A stretch of 64,000 nt of DNA. Source: Tenggerimyces flavus. GTDB lineage: Bacteria > Actinomycetota > Actinomycetes > Propionibacteriales > Actinopolymorphaceae. Below the pieces are notes generated by a model. That model saw only the letters and a list, made by a program, of their open reading frames with translations, ran no database searches and was not told where the DNA came from. A program made the translations under genes and the position numbers. Numbering within the stretch: the stretch's first letter is position 1; every line of letters starts with the position of its first letter. The DNA lies in the NCBI RefSeq assembly GCF_016907715.1, contig NZ_JAFBCM010000001.1, positions 2,356,001 through 2,420,000 of the forward strand, given 5' to 3'. Below, piece by piece: positions 8,730 through 16,051 of this stretch.

Positions 8730-9581
8730 GTGGGTACCGGTCTGATCTACGCAGCGATCGTCGCGGCGTGGGCGGCCTACCTCGTCCCCCTCTGGCTCCG
8801 CCGGCACGACGAGGCGGCTGCCTCGCGTTCCGTCGACAAGTTCTCCGACGCCATGCGCGTGCTGGCGCGGCGGAAGACGCCTGCCTACGCGACGCCGGCC
8901 GACGAGGCCGCGGACCAGTTGCCTCGGCGTCCGGTGCTCGGCCCGCCGCCCCGTACCTCTGCCGCTGCCCGGCCCGCGGTGTCGGCGGCTACGCGGCGCC
9001 GACGGGTGCTGGTGTCCCTGGTCGCGGCCCTGACAGTCGTCACCGTGCTCGCCGTCGTGGCCCTGGTCCCCTGGTGGGCGGTAGCGATCCCCTCGGGCGT
9101 CGTGCTGGCGTTCCTGTTCGTCTCCGCCTCGTCCGCACGCGCCGAACGCGCCGCCGCAGCCCGCACCCCACGTCGCGACCACGGCCCCGTACGCCGCAGC
9201 GCCCGCGTAACAGCGTCGTACGCCCACGGCTCGTCCGTGGCGCAACCCGGCGTTGACGACGAACCGACGGTGATCGTCCGCCGAGCCTCCGACGAACCAG
9301 CCACCGCCGAGCCGGCGCCCGCGGTCGCGAAGAAGAGGGACGACGGACTCTGGGACCCCGTAGAGGTGCCGCTGCCGACGTACGTGACCAAGGCCCGAGC
9401 CCCCTTCACCGTGCGTACGGTCGAGCTGGGCTCACCGGGAACGTGGACGTCGGGCCGCCTCCCCGAGGCCGAGCTGCTGCTCCGAGCCTCGATGGACGCG
9501 GCCGAGCTGATCGAGACGACCGTCCAACCCCCACCGCCACCAGAAGAGGAGCTCGAGCACCGCAGGGCGGTAGGCGACTAA
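8730..9581 (+). CDS. sepX: SepX/GlpR divisome membrane protein
   Basis: Actinobacteria-specific membrane protein matching SepX (Streptomyces) and GlpR (Corynebacterium), which help assemble the FtsZ ring; GlpR is the receptor for Glp. From GTG 8730 the protein starts VGTGLIYAAIVAAWAAYLVP, an N-terminal transmembrane helix followed by WLRRHDE, the hallmark start of the family. A second hydrophobic pair lies at about residues 93-130. The C-terminal ~150 residues are hydrophilic and cytoplasmic. GTG 8730 is preferred over ATG 8700, because TACCTT (8717-8722) is 7 nt upstream and the family begins at this helix. Assignment rests on order (glp-rimJ-sepX) and the first helix; no direct function is visible. 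Confidence 0.78.
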   Translation: MGTGLIYAAIVAAWAAYLVPLWLRRHDEAAASRSVDKFSDAMRVLARRKTPAYATPADEAADQLPRRPVLGPPPRTSAAARPAVSAATRRRRVLVSLVAALTVVTVLAVVALVPWWAVAIPSGVVLAFLFVSASSARAERAAAARTPRRDHGPVRRSARVTASYAHGSSVAQPGVDDEPTVIVRRASDEPATAEPAPAVAKKRDDGLWDPVEVPLPTYVTKARAPFTVRTVELGSPGTWTSGRLPEAELLLRASMDAAELIETTVQPPPPPEEELEHRRAVGD

Positions 9582-9637
9582 CCCCTTCGGCCCAAGCGGA
9601 GCCCGGATGCTATTCTCTTCGTCGGTTCACCCATCTG

Positions 9638-9714
9638 GGGGCTGTAGCGCAGTCCGGTAGCGCACCTCGTTCGCATCGAGGGGGTCAGGGGTTCAAATCC
9701 CCTCAGCTCCACCA
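9638..9714 (+). tRNA. tRNA-Ala (anticodon CGC)
   Basis: Complete cloverleaf. The acceptor stem GGGGCTG pairs with CAGCTCC and contains the G3-U70 wobble that identifies alanine tRNAs. The D arm is GCGC/GCGC. The anticodon stem CCTCG/CGAGG holds loop TTCGCAT with anticodon CGC, which reads GCG codons. The T arm is AGGGG-TTCAAAT-CCCCT. The CCA end is encoded (9712-9714). TATTCT at 9611-9616 may be the -10 element. It sits at the left edge of an accessory tract, so it is a possible integration site, although no integrase or repeated 3' end was found in the window. Confidence 0.97.
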
Positions 9715-9721
9715 ACGATCT

Positions 9722-9764
9722 AGGACCAGTTTGGTCGCGGCAAAGCCGCTTCCGCTGGTCCTTT
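9722..9764 (+). terminator. Rho-independent terminator after tRNA-Ala
   Basis: AGGACCAG (9722-9729) pairs with CTGGTCCT (9755-9762). Nested inside, GCGGC (9737-9741) pairs with GCCGC (9745-9749). The hairpin begins 8 nt after the tRNA and is followed by TTTC. It can serve both the tRNA and the convergent NUDIX remnant. Confidence 0.75.
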
Positions 9765-9784
9765 CTCGTTCCCGGTGGGTCGGG

Positions 9785-10294
9785 CTACCGGTCCGCCCAT
9801 GAGTCGACGGAAACGTCTGGACCACCTGTCAGGTAGCTGCGGAGGGCGGTGGCTGTGGTGGAGACGAACTCGCTTGGGATTTCATCGGTGGAGATCCAGG
9901 CGACTTGGGCGTGCTTGTGGGGTTCACCGTTGGTGAGCGTTCCAGTCCAATGGTGACAGGCGAAGACGACCGTGAGGAATCCATCGGGTGCTTCGACCCC
10001 CTGGCCCCGTGGATGACGTGGGCGAGCCGAAGGTCGCCTCTGTCGACGTGGAGGCCAGCTTCTTCTCTGAGTTCTCGGATGGCCGTTGCGGTTATGGGTT
10101 CACCAGGGTCGTTCTTGCCGACGGGGAGGTCCCACATGCCTTGGGCGAATTTGGCTTTAAGGCCCCGTTGCAGGAGGACGACGCGTTGTGTCGAGGTCAT
10201 GGATGATGGCGGCGACCAGCAAGGTCATGGACTCCGTAGCGGGCTCGAGGTCGCCGTCGGTGTTGGGCGGTTGCTGGCTGATCGGCCGGGCCAC
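9785..10294 (-). pseudogene. NUDIX hydrolase pseudogene with two frameshifts
   Basis: A NUDIX (nucleoside-diphosphate-linked) hydrolase whose reading frame is broken twice. Frame 1, from GTG 10294, reads VARPISQQPPNTDGDL then MTLLVAAIIHDLDT. The frame then shifts near 10186-10192, where two bases of a CA repeat appear to be missing, and continues TQRVVLLQRGLKAKFAQGMW and GKNDPGEPITATAIRELREEAGL, an intact NUDIX box. It shifts again in the C5 run at 9997-10001 (one base missing) and ends EAPDGFLTVVFACHHWTG ... SYLTGGPDVSVDSWADR. Joined together this is a full-length (~169-residue) protein of a known actinobacterial family. Either it is a true pseudogene or both homopolymer/repeat sites are sequencing errors. 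Confidence 0.85.
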
Positions 10295-10394
10295 GCTGGT
10301 CCTCTCGTCGGTTCGTCGGATGTTCGCTGCCTACCGGCTGGTGAGTACATCGTGGGCACGTTGCGCTGGGTCGGCGGAACCGGGCAACTTGCGT

Positions 10395-10529
10395 CTACGG
10401 GTAGAGGGCCACGCTAGACCGGATCGATGCGACGGCCTGCTTGGTGCGGTGGGAGCTCATGCCCTCCATCAGGTCGAGCGCGAGGCACCAGGTCGTGACT
10501 GCTTCGTCGGCAAGCAATGCTGTCGCCCG
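10395..10529 (-). pseudogene. C-terminal remnant of a TPR-type regulator (tentative)
   Basis: Open frame directly after the stop of the Scr1-type regulator, reading RATALLADEAVTTWCLALDL and MEGMSSHRTKQAVASIRSSV before a TAG at 10397-10395. The pattern of a helix pair with SxRTxKAVxxIR resembles the C-terminal end of actinobacterial HTH regulators with TPR repeats. There is no start codon and no upstream domain. It lies between the regulator and the broken NUDIX gene, consistent with decay of a regulator/NUDIX pair. The similarity is recalled, not computed. Confidence 0.35.
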
Positions 10530-10532
10530 GGC

Positions 10533-11387
10533 TTACGACGCCAGCTCGTTGAGTGCTCCCGTCAGCACCTTCCGCGCATCGCTGCCGTACACCGCGGCGT
10601 CGGCCAGATGTTTGAACGTCCGCTGGTAGGCGGCGATCTCCTCGGGCTGGGTGATGTTGAGCACGGCGGTGAACAGCTCGACCACCACCATGGTGTCGTC
10701 ATAGAGGTAGAAGCCGTGCAGAGGACCAACACTGAGCGGCTTGCCAAACGGAATGACGCCGAGCCGGATGGTCTGCAGTGTGGTCATCGACACGAGCTGC
10801 CCCAGTTGCCCGGCCATGGCATCGGGTGGGCAGACCAGGTAGCGCAGCACGGCTTCGGTCATGACGAAGTGATACTTCTTGCCGGGCCGGTAGAGCAGTT
10901 GCTGGCGTTCCATGCGGGCCGCGATGGCGGCGTCGAGCTCTTCGGTGGACCTGGGTACGCCGCGGTCGACGTCGCCTTCATCGCCCTCGAGGAAGCGGTA
11001 GCGGGCGTACTCGGCAGTCTGCAGCAGGCCGGGCACGAAGCAGGGCTCGAAGTTCTGGGTGAGGGCGGTCTGGCTCTCGATGTCGGCGATGCGGCGCTGG
11101 CGTACGTGAAGGCCTGGCCGGTACATGCGGCGGTGTTCCACGTACTGCTGTTCCAGCGAACGCAGGCTGGCGACCAGCTCGGGTATCAGGTTGGTGCGTT
11201 CGCAGAGGCGGGCCCAAGTCTCCAGATCGAGATCGGACGGCGTTTGGTTGCCGGCTTCAATCTTGGAGATCTTCGAGGGCGTCCAACCGGCACCGGCCGC
11301 CAGTTGGCGGCCGGTGAGGTGGGCGTCCAGCCTCATCTCGCGAAGCCGGTTGCCTAGGGCTTCGCGGGTACGTTGGAAGCTGGACAC
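10533..11387 (-). CDS. Scr1-type XRE regulator with DUF5753 domain
   Basis: Helix-turn-helix regulator of the Streptomyces Scr1/WhiJ-like class, 284 residues. The N-terminal XRE domain is at about 10-65 (LGNRLREMRLDAHLTGRQLA, WTPSKISKIEAGNQTPS). The C-terminal DUF5753 domain is at about 95-280, with FEPCFVPGLLQTAEYAR and LRYLVCPPDAM. Such regulators normally pair with a small DUF397 protein; here the partner is a DUF6879 gene 25 bp upstream on the same strand. The GTG start follows a purine-rich stretch. It is the last intact gene of a three-gene operon. Its ligand and targets are unknown. Confidence 0.9.
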   Translation of the reverse strand: MSSFQRTREALGNRLREMRLDAHLTGRQLAAGAGWTPSKISKIEAGNQTPSDLDLETWARLCERTNLIPELVASLRSLEQQYVEHRRMYRPGLHVRQRRIADIESQTALTQNFEPCFVPGLLQTAEYARYRFLEGDEGDVDRGVPRSTEELDAAIAARMERQQLLYRPGKKYHFVMTEAVLRYLVCPPDAMAGQLGQLVSMTTLQTIRLGVIPFGKPLSVGPLHGFYLYDDTMVVVELFTAVLNITQPEEIAAYQRTFKHLADAAVYGSDARKVLTGALNELAS

Positions 11388-11412
11388 CCTGCAGGACCTC
11401 TCGTGTTGCTCG

Positions 11413-11961
11413 TTACTTGCGGTTCTCGTAGCCGGCGATGTACTCCGCCCGCGGCGTGGCGTGGAAGCGGGCGACTTCCCGGTAGTGGGTGTGCTCGATC
11501 ACCACCGCGGGATCCTCGACGATATCCGCGCCGAGCAGCACATCCTGCTCGTCGTGGCGCAGGACGCACATCTTGTGCGCGTCGATCAGCCAGTAGTCGT
11601 AGTCGGGCAGGCCGACAGCGTCGGCCTTGGAGCGTTCCAGGTAGCGGATGTCCTCCCCGGCGTGCACGTTGAGTCTGGCCAGGTTGAGTCCGAACCGGGT
11701 GTAGTCCGACCACGGTTCCGACACCACCCGCACCCGCTCGATGTGCTGACCGGCGAGCGTGCGGCGCATGATCAGGCCGGTCCAGTCATCCATCCAGGAG
11801 TCGTCGTCCGGCTTGCCGGCGAGGAACCGCTGAACATGCTCGGCCTCGCCGGGATCGGCGTAGTTGTCGCGCACCTCGAGGCGGAAGGCCGTGAACTGGT
11901 AGCTGCGGGCGAACTGGACGAAGCCCTTGAGATCAACGAACGTGCCGGTCGGCCTCGTCAC
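11413..11961 (-). CDS. DUF6879 family protein
   Basis: 182-residue protein of a family (DUF6879) often found next to Scr1-type regulators in actinomycetes; its molecular role is unknown. Visible features are an acidic, aromatic-rich sequence (DDSWMDDWTGLIMRR, WSDYTRFGLNLARLN, YDYWLIDAHKMCVLRHDE) with no signal peptide or membrane segment. The GTG start overlaps the stop of the upstream 77-codon gene (GTGA). Association with the regulator suggests a co-effector or an accessory partner analogous to DUF397. Confidence 0.82.
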   Translation of the reverse strand: MTRPTGTFVDLKGFVQFARSYQFTAFRLEVRDNYADPGEAEHVQRFLAGKPDDDSWMDDWTGLIMRRTLAGQHIERVRVVSEPWSDYTRFGLNLARLNVHAGEDIRYLERSKADAVGLPDYDYWLIDAHKMCVLRHDEQDVLLGADIVEDPAVVIEHTHYREVARFHATPRAEYIAGYENRK

Positions 11962-12191
11962 TGCCGCCCACCGTGCTGAGCAACGATGATGTCGATCAGT
12001 TCCTGCGTCACGATGACCGCGTCCTCGCGCTCGGGCGGGAAGTGCACCAGCTGCGAGCGGGTCGTCTCGTCGGTCAGCTTGTAGCCCTGCACGACGTAGC
12101 GGCCGTCGTTGGTGGCGTAGAACGAGGGACTGCCGTCCTTGCCGGTGTCGTTGTCAGTACCAAGGTGAACGAGGTGCTTCGGCTGCTCCAT
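11958..12191 (-). CDS. Small conserved-looking protein upstream of DUF6879
   Basis: 77-residue acidic protein beginning MEQPKHLVHLGTDNDTGKDG. The ATG at 12191 is chosen because GGAGGAG lies about 8 nt upstream; a longer frame to 12248 lacks support. It reads through YATNDGRYVVQGYKLTD and ends with a predicted helix (DAVIVTQELIDIIVAQH). No domain was recognised. The 4-bp overlap with the DUF6879 gene and the following Scr1 regulator make it the first gene of the operon. It may be a small partner of that regulator, by analogy with DUF397 proteins; this is inference from position and size. Confidence 0.75.
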   Translation of the reverse strand: MEQPKHLVHLGTDNDTGKDGSPSFYATNDGRYVVQGYKLTDETTRSQLVHFPPEREDAVIVTQELIDIIVAQHGGRQ

Positions 12192-12418
12192 GTCCGGGTC
12201 TCCTCCGTGGTGATCTGATGGCCCACGCCCGGCCATGGTGCGCGCCAAATCGGGAATCCGTCAAGACATCCCGAGAAATCTCAAGCAACTTCCTTCCGTT
12301 TCTCGCATCCCAAGACCCAGGATCTGATCACGGCGCGACGGTTGGATGCCCCCAAGAACGTTCCCTGGCCGTCGCGCCGCACCAGAACGCAGCAACGGGG
12401 AAGGCGGCCGAGAAGCAG

Positions 12419-12652
12419 ATGATCCCGGACTCGATAGTCGAGAGTCTCGACAAGTTGCTCGCCAACTCATCCGAGGCGCCGGCCACGCGTGAGCTGGTCG
12501 CACACGTGCTGGCCAAGCTCGCCGACGAACTACCTGAGCACTACGGGCCAGGCGCGCAGTGGGCGTACCGCGGCTGGCTGCGGCGCCGCGCGAACGCGCT
12601 CGAAACCGACCGGGCATGGACACGCACCCTGCTCGCCGACACCAGAATCTGA
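12419..12652 (+). CDS. Small hypothetical helical protein
   Basis: 77 residues from ATG 12419 (MIPDSIVESLDKLLANSSEA), predicted mostly alpha-helical, with a basic tryptophan-rich C-terminal half (QWAYRGWLRRRANALETDRAW). The upstream in-frame sequence from 12218 has no coding character I trust. It is divergent from the DUF6879 operon and followed by two hairpins. No family is recognised. It may be a product of the accessory tract. Confidence 0.5.
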   Translation: MIPDSIVESLDKLLANSSEAPATRELVAHVLAKLADELPEHYGPGAQWAYRGWLRRRANALETDRAWTRTLLADTRI

Positions 12653-12677
12653 GATCAAGACCTGCCGGCGCCAAAGC

Positions 12678-12714
12678 TCGCTCCACCGGAGCTTGGCCAC
12701 CCCGGGTGGAGCGA
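12678..12714 (+). repeat. Inverted repeat (10-bp arms) after small gene
   Basis: TCGCTCCACC (12678-12687) pairs perfectly with GGTGGAGCGA (12705-12714) around a 17-nt loop. It begins 25 nt after the stop of the 77-codon gene and 6 nt before the terminator hairpin, making a tandem hairpin structure. Confidence 0.65.
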
Positions 12715-12720
12715 CGAAAC

Positions 12721-12762
12721 GGACCCGCCGTTCCCTTAGGCCTGGGGATGGCGGGTCCTTTC
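12721..12762 (+). terminator. Rho-independent terminator
   Basis: GGACCCGCC (12721-12729) pairs with GGCGGGTCC (12750-12758) and is followed by TTTC. It would end transcription from the small gene and insulate hsdM. Confidence 0.75.
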
Positions 12763-13034
12763 GCGCCGTGTCGAGCCTGTGCAACTTCGCCCTTCCTGCA
12801 CACGCCGGCTACGGCTTCAGAGGGGTAGGAAGCAGGGTCAGGAAGGTCGCTCGTGCGGCTTCCGTCGCTTGATGAGCCAGTCGCACTGCGGACTTCGTGG
12901 CACGCGGGGTGTCGTCATGCGCGATGATCTCCTTGTGACGCACCGGCTACGGTATGCCGCCTGTTCGTACGGCGCGCACGGGCTCGCGCTGGGCGTCCGA
13001 CATCTATCGTCGAGTGAGCCTCGTAAGGAGCCCC

Positions 13035-14780
13035 GTGAGCAGCCTCGGTAGCTTCATCTGGTCGATCGCCGATCAGCTTCGAGGTCCCTACCGCCCCAAC
13101 CAGTACGGCAACGTGATCCTCCCGCTCACGATCCTGCGCCGCCTCGACTGCATCCTCGAGCCCGACCGGGGGACCGTGCGCACGCTGGCGGCTAAGCACG
13201 ACAACCCGAACCGGCTCAGGATTGAGGTCAATAAGGCCACTGGCCGTCCGTTCTACAACACCTCGAACTACTCGTTCGCCAACCTGCTAGCTGACGCCGA
13301 CGGGCTGGCGGACAACCTGGCTGACTACATCGACCGGTTCTCCCCGGATGTCGACGTGTTCGAGTACTTCGACTTCAAGAAAGAGATCCTCGCTCTGGAG
13401 AAGGCAGGGCTCCTGCGCGAGGTCATCACGTCCTTCAAGGCCGTTGACCTTCATCCGAACGTCGTGTCCAACGCCGACATGGGCGATGCGTTCGAGTACA
13501 TCATCCGCAAGTTCAACGAGGCCGCGAACGAGACGTCCGGGGACCACTACACCCCGCGAGACGCGATCCGGCTGCTGGTCGACCTGCTCTTCGCTGAGAA
13601 GGATGTTGACCTGACCGAGGCCGGCATCATCCGCACGCTATACGACCCAACCGCGGGCACCGGCGGCATGCTGTCCCTGGCCGAAGAACACCTGCTCGGG
13701 CAGAACCCCGATGCGAAGCTGGGCCTGTTCGGCCAGGAGTACAACCCGCAGTCGTATGCGATCTGCAAGTCCGACCTGCTGGCCAAGGGCCATGACGCAT
13801 CCAACATCGCCTTCGGCAACACGCTCACCGATGATGCGTTCAAGGGCCGCAAGTTCGACTTCTGCATGTCCAACCCGCCGTACGGCGTCGACTGGAAGCA
13901 GTACGCAAAGGCGATCACGAAAGAACGCGAGGAAGCAGGCCCCTACGGCCGGTTTGCTCCCGGACTGCCGTCGACCTCTGACGGGCAGATGCTCTTCCTG
14001 CTCCACCTGGTACACAAGATGCGGGCGCCGGAGGACGGCGGCGGTCGGGCCGGGATCGTGATGAACGGCTCGCCGCTCTTCAATGGCGCTGCTGAGTCCG
14101 GCCCGTCCGACATCCGTCAATGGCTGTTGGAGAACGACCTGGTAGATGCGATCGTCGCACTGCCGACGAACATGTTCTTCAACACGGGGATCGCCACCTA
14201 CATCTGGGTCCTCGACAACGACAAGCACTCCGATCGCAAGGGCCGTGTCCAGCTCATCGACGGCACGTCGTTCTGGACCAAGATGCGGAAGAACCTCGGT
14301 TCAAAGGGCCGCGAGATCAGCGACGCAGACCGCGCCCAGGTGGTGAAGTTGTACGTCGACTTCACCGACGCCGATCCGGACTACTCCAAGGTGCTGCGCA
14401 ACGACGAGTTCGGCTACTGGACAATCCTGGTCGAGCGCCCCCTCGTGGACGAGTCCAGCAGCCCCGCAGTCGACCGCAAGGGCAAACTCAAGTCAGACCC
14501 GAAGAAGCGGGACACCGAGAACGTCCTGTTCACATACAGTGGCTCGGACGCTGGGGCAGCTGGCAAGGTAGAAGTCATTCAGGCGTACTTTGACGCCGAG
14601 GTACAGCCGCACGTCCCCGACGCCTGGATCGACTGGACCAAGGTTAAGACCGGCTACGAGATTCCCTTCACCCGCCACTTCTACACGTACGTCCCACCCC
14701 GCCCCCTTGCTGAGATTGACGCTGACCTGGAGAAACAGGTAGCCAAGATCCTCGAGCTGCTGCGGGAGGTTGAGGGGTGA
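13035..14780 (+). CDS. hsdM: Type I restriction-modification DNA methyltransferase subunit
   Basis: Modification subunit that methylates adenine N6 within the sequence chosen by HsdS. The protein has 581 residues from GTG 13035, which has AAGGAG four bases upstream and starts at the conserved SSLGSFIWSIADQLRG; a longer frame from 12954 is rejected. An N-terminal HsdM_N helical domain covers about residues 5-140. The SAM-binding motif I is DPTAGTGGM (204-212) and the catalytic motif IV is NPPYG (280-284), both intact. It overlaps hsdS by 4 bp (GTGA), so the three hsd genes form one operon. All catalytic residues are present, so the system looks active. Confidence 0.96.
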   Translation: MSSLGSFIWSIADQLRGPYRPNQYGNVILPLTILRRLDCILEPDRGTVRTLAAKHDNPNRLRIEVNKATGRPFYNTSNYSFANLLADADGLADNLADYIDRFSPDVDVFEYFDFKKEILALEKAGLLREVITSFKAVDLHPNVVSNADMGDAFEYIIRKFNEAANETSGDHYTPRDAIRLLVDLLFAEKDVDLTEAGIIRTLYDPTAGTGGMLSLAEEHLLGQNPDAKLGLFGQEYNPQSYAICKSDLLAKGHDASNIAFGNTLTDDAFKGRKFDFCMSNPPYGVDWKQYAKAITKEREEAGPYGRFAPGLPSTSDGQMLFLLHLVHKMRAPEDGGGRAGIVMNGSPLFNGAAESGPSDIRQWLLENDLVDAIVALPTNMFFNTGIATYIWVLDNDKHSDRKGRVQLIDGTSFWTKMRKNLGSKGREISDADRAQVVKLYVDFTDADPDYSKVLRNDEFGYWTILVERPLVDESSSPAVDRKGKLKSDPKKRDTENVLFTYSGSDAGAAGKVEVIQAYFDAEVQPHVPDAWIDWTKVKTGYEIPFTRHFYTYVPPRPLAEIDADLEKQVAKILELLREVEG

Positions 14781-16051
14781 ACGGCTCGGTCCGTCTCAAA
14801 TGGCTGCTTAGCCAATCCGACGCGCGAGCGGGGGCGAGAGCCGAGACACTGCCGCTGCTGTCGGTATCGATCAGTTGGGGTGTCCGACGTCGCCAGGAGT
14901 CGGAAACGACCACGCGGGCGGCTTCCGAGGACCTGTCGAACTATAAGCTCTGCCGCGCGGGCGACCTTGTCATCAACCGGATGCGGGCGTTTCAGGGCGC
15001 ACTCGGCATCGCCCCGGAGGACGGGATCGTCAGTCCGGACTACGCGGTGCTGCGTGTCGACCCGAAGGTCGACAAGCGATGGCTGAACTACCTCCTTACC
15101 AGCGGACCCACAGTGGCGACGATGGCAAGCTTGGTTCGGGGGATCGGCGGAACCGAGACCGGGAACGTTCGAACTCCCCGGTTAAACATCAGCGACCTGC
15201 AGGCGATGACCGTGCCCCTCGTGTCGGCAGACGGGCAGCGCGTCATCGCCGACTACCTCGACCGCGAGACTGCCAGCATCGACACGCTCATCGAGGAGCA
15301 GCAGCGCCTGATCGAGATGCTGCGGGGACGCCGTAGGGCTGTCGTTGAGCAGGCCGTCTTCTCCGGGCTTGACGGTGGTCCCATGACGATCAACGCTGAG
15401 TCGTGGCTTCCTCCGACCCCGTCCCACTGGCGGGTCGTCCAACTCGGTTTCGTGAGTGACACCGTCGCGGGCTATCCGTTCCCCAGCAATGGCTTCAGTG
15501 CCGATGAGGATCATGTTCGTCTGCTACGTGGAGTGAACGTAAAGCCCGGGAGGATCAACTGGGCCGACACCGTCTACTGGGATGTCGAAGCGACGGCTGT
15601 TCCGAGTGAGTTCGTACTCGAAGTCGGCGATCTTGTATTCGGCATGGACCGCCCGTTTGTGGGAGGCGGCGTGCGTGTCGCAGCGGTCTCCGGAAACGAT
15701 CTTCCGACGCTGTTGCTTCAGCGGGTCATGCGTATCCGGCCCATCAGCGAGGCTGGACGTGGATACATGCGTTACGTCATGTCGACCGATGCGTTTCTCA
15801 CCTACTTGGAGCCACAGTTCACGGGCGTGAGCGTGCCCCACGTCAGCGAGTGGCAGGTCCGGAAGTTCAAGATGCCATTCCCTCCGCTTGATGAGCAAAA
15901 AAGCATCGCCGCCTACCTGGACGGGCAGACCGCGAAGATCGACGTGTTGCTCGAAGAGACCGAGCGATTCATCGCGATTGCCCGCGAGCGTCGGGCGGCG
16001 CTGGTCACGGCGGCGGTGACGGGGCAGATCGACGTACGGGAGATGGTGTGA
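14777..16051 (+). CDS. hsdS: Type I restriction-modification specificity subunit
   Basis: Specificity subunit with two target-recognition domains, 424 residues. TRD1 covers about 1-160 and TRD2 about 200-370. Each is followed by a conserved helix beginning near DQRVIADYLDRETA-like text: GQRVIADYLDRETASIDTLI, then EQKSIAAYLDGQTAKIDVLL. These long helices set the distance between the two half-sites. TRD1 begins unusually close to the N-terminus, without the usual PxxWxxxxL lead-in; TRD2 has it (SHWRVVQLGF). The target sequence cannot be read by eye. The gene overlaps hsdM by 4 bp and touches hsdR. Confidence 0.93.
   Translation: MNGSVRLKWLLSQSDARAGARAETLPLLSVSISWGVRRRQESETTTRAASEDLSNYKLCRAGDLVINRMRAFQGALGIAPEDGIVSPDYAVLRVDPKVDKRWLNYLLTSGPTVATMASLVRGIGGTETGNVRTPRLNISDLQAMTVPLVSADGQRVIADYLDRETASIDTLIEEQQRLIEMLRGRRRAVVEQAVFSGLDGGPMTINAESWLPPTPSHWRVVQLGFVSDTVAGYPFPSNGFSADEDHVRLLRGVNVKPGRINWADTVYWDVEATAVPSEFVLEVGDLVFGMDRPFVGGGVRVAAVSGNDLPTLLLQRVMRIRPISEAGRGYMRYVMSTDAFLTYLEPQFTGVSVPHVSEWQVRKFKMPFPPLDEQKSIAAYLDGQTAKIDVLLEETERFIAIARERRAALVTAAVTGQIDVREMV

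Larger units (their letters stand above)
12653..13034. other. Non-coding spacer before the type I RM operon
   Basis: A 382-bp gap holding the two hairpins at 12678-12714 and 12721-12762 and, towards its right end, a TATCGT at 13005-13010 that may be the hsdM -10 box. No coding sequence is convincing. Confidence 0.5.

Noticed and set aside
9638-9714. tRNA-Ala as a proven phage or element attachment site
   Set aside because: No integrase gene and no repeat of the tRNA 3' end was found in the window; kept only as a possibility.
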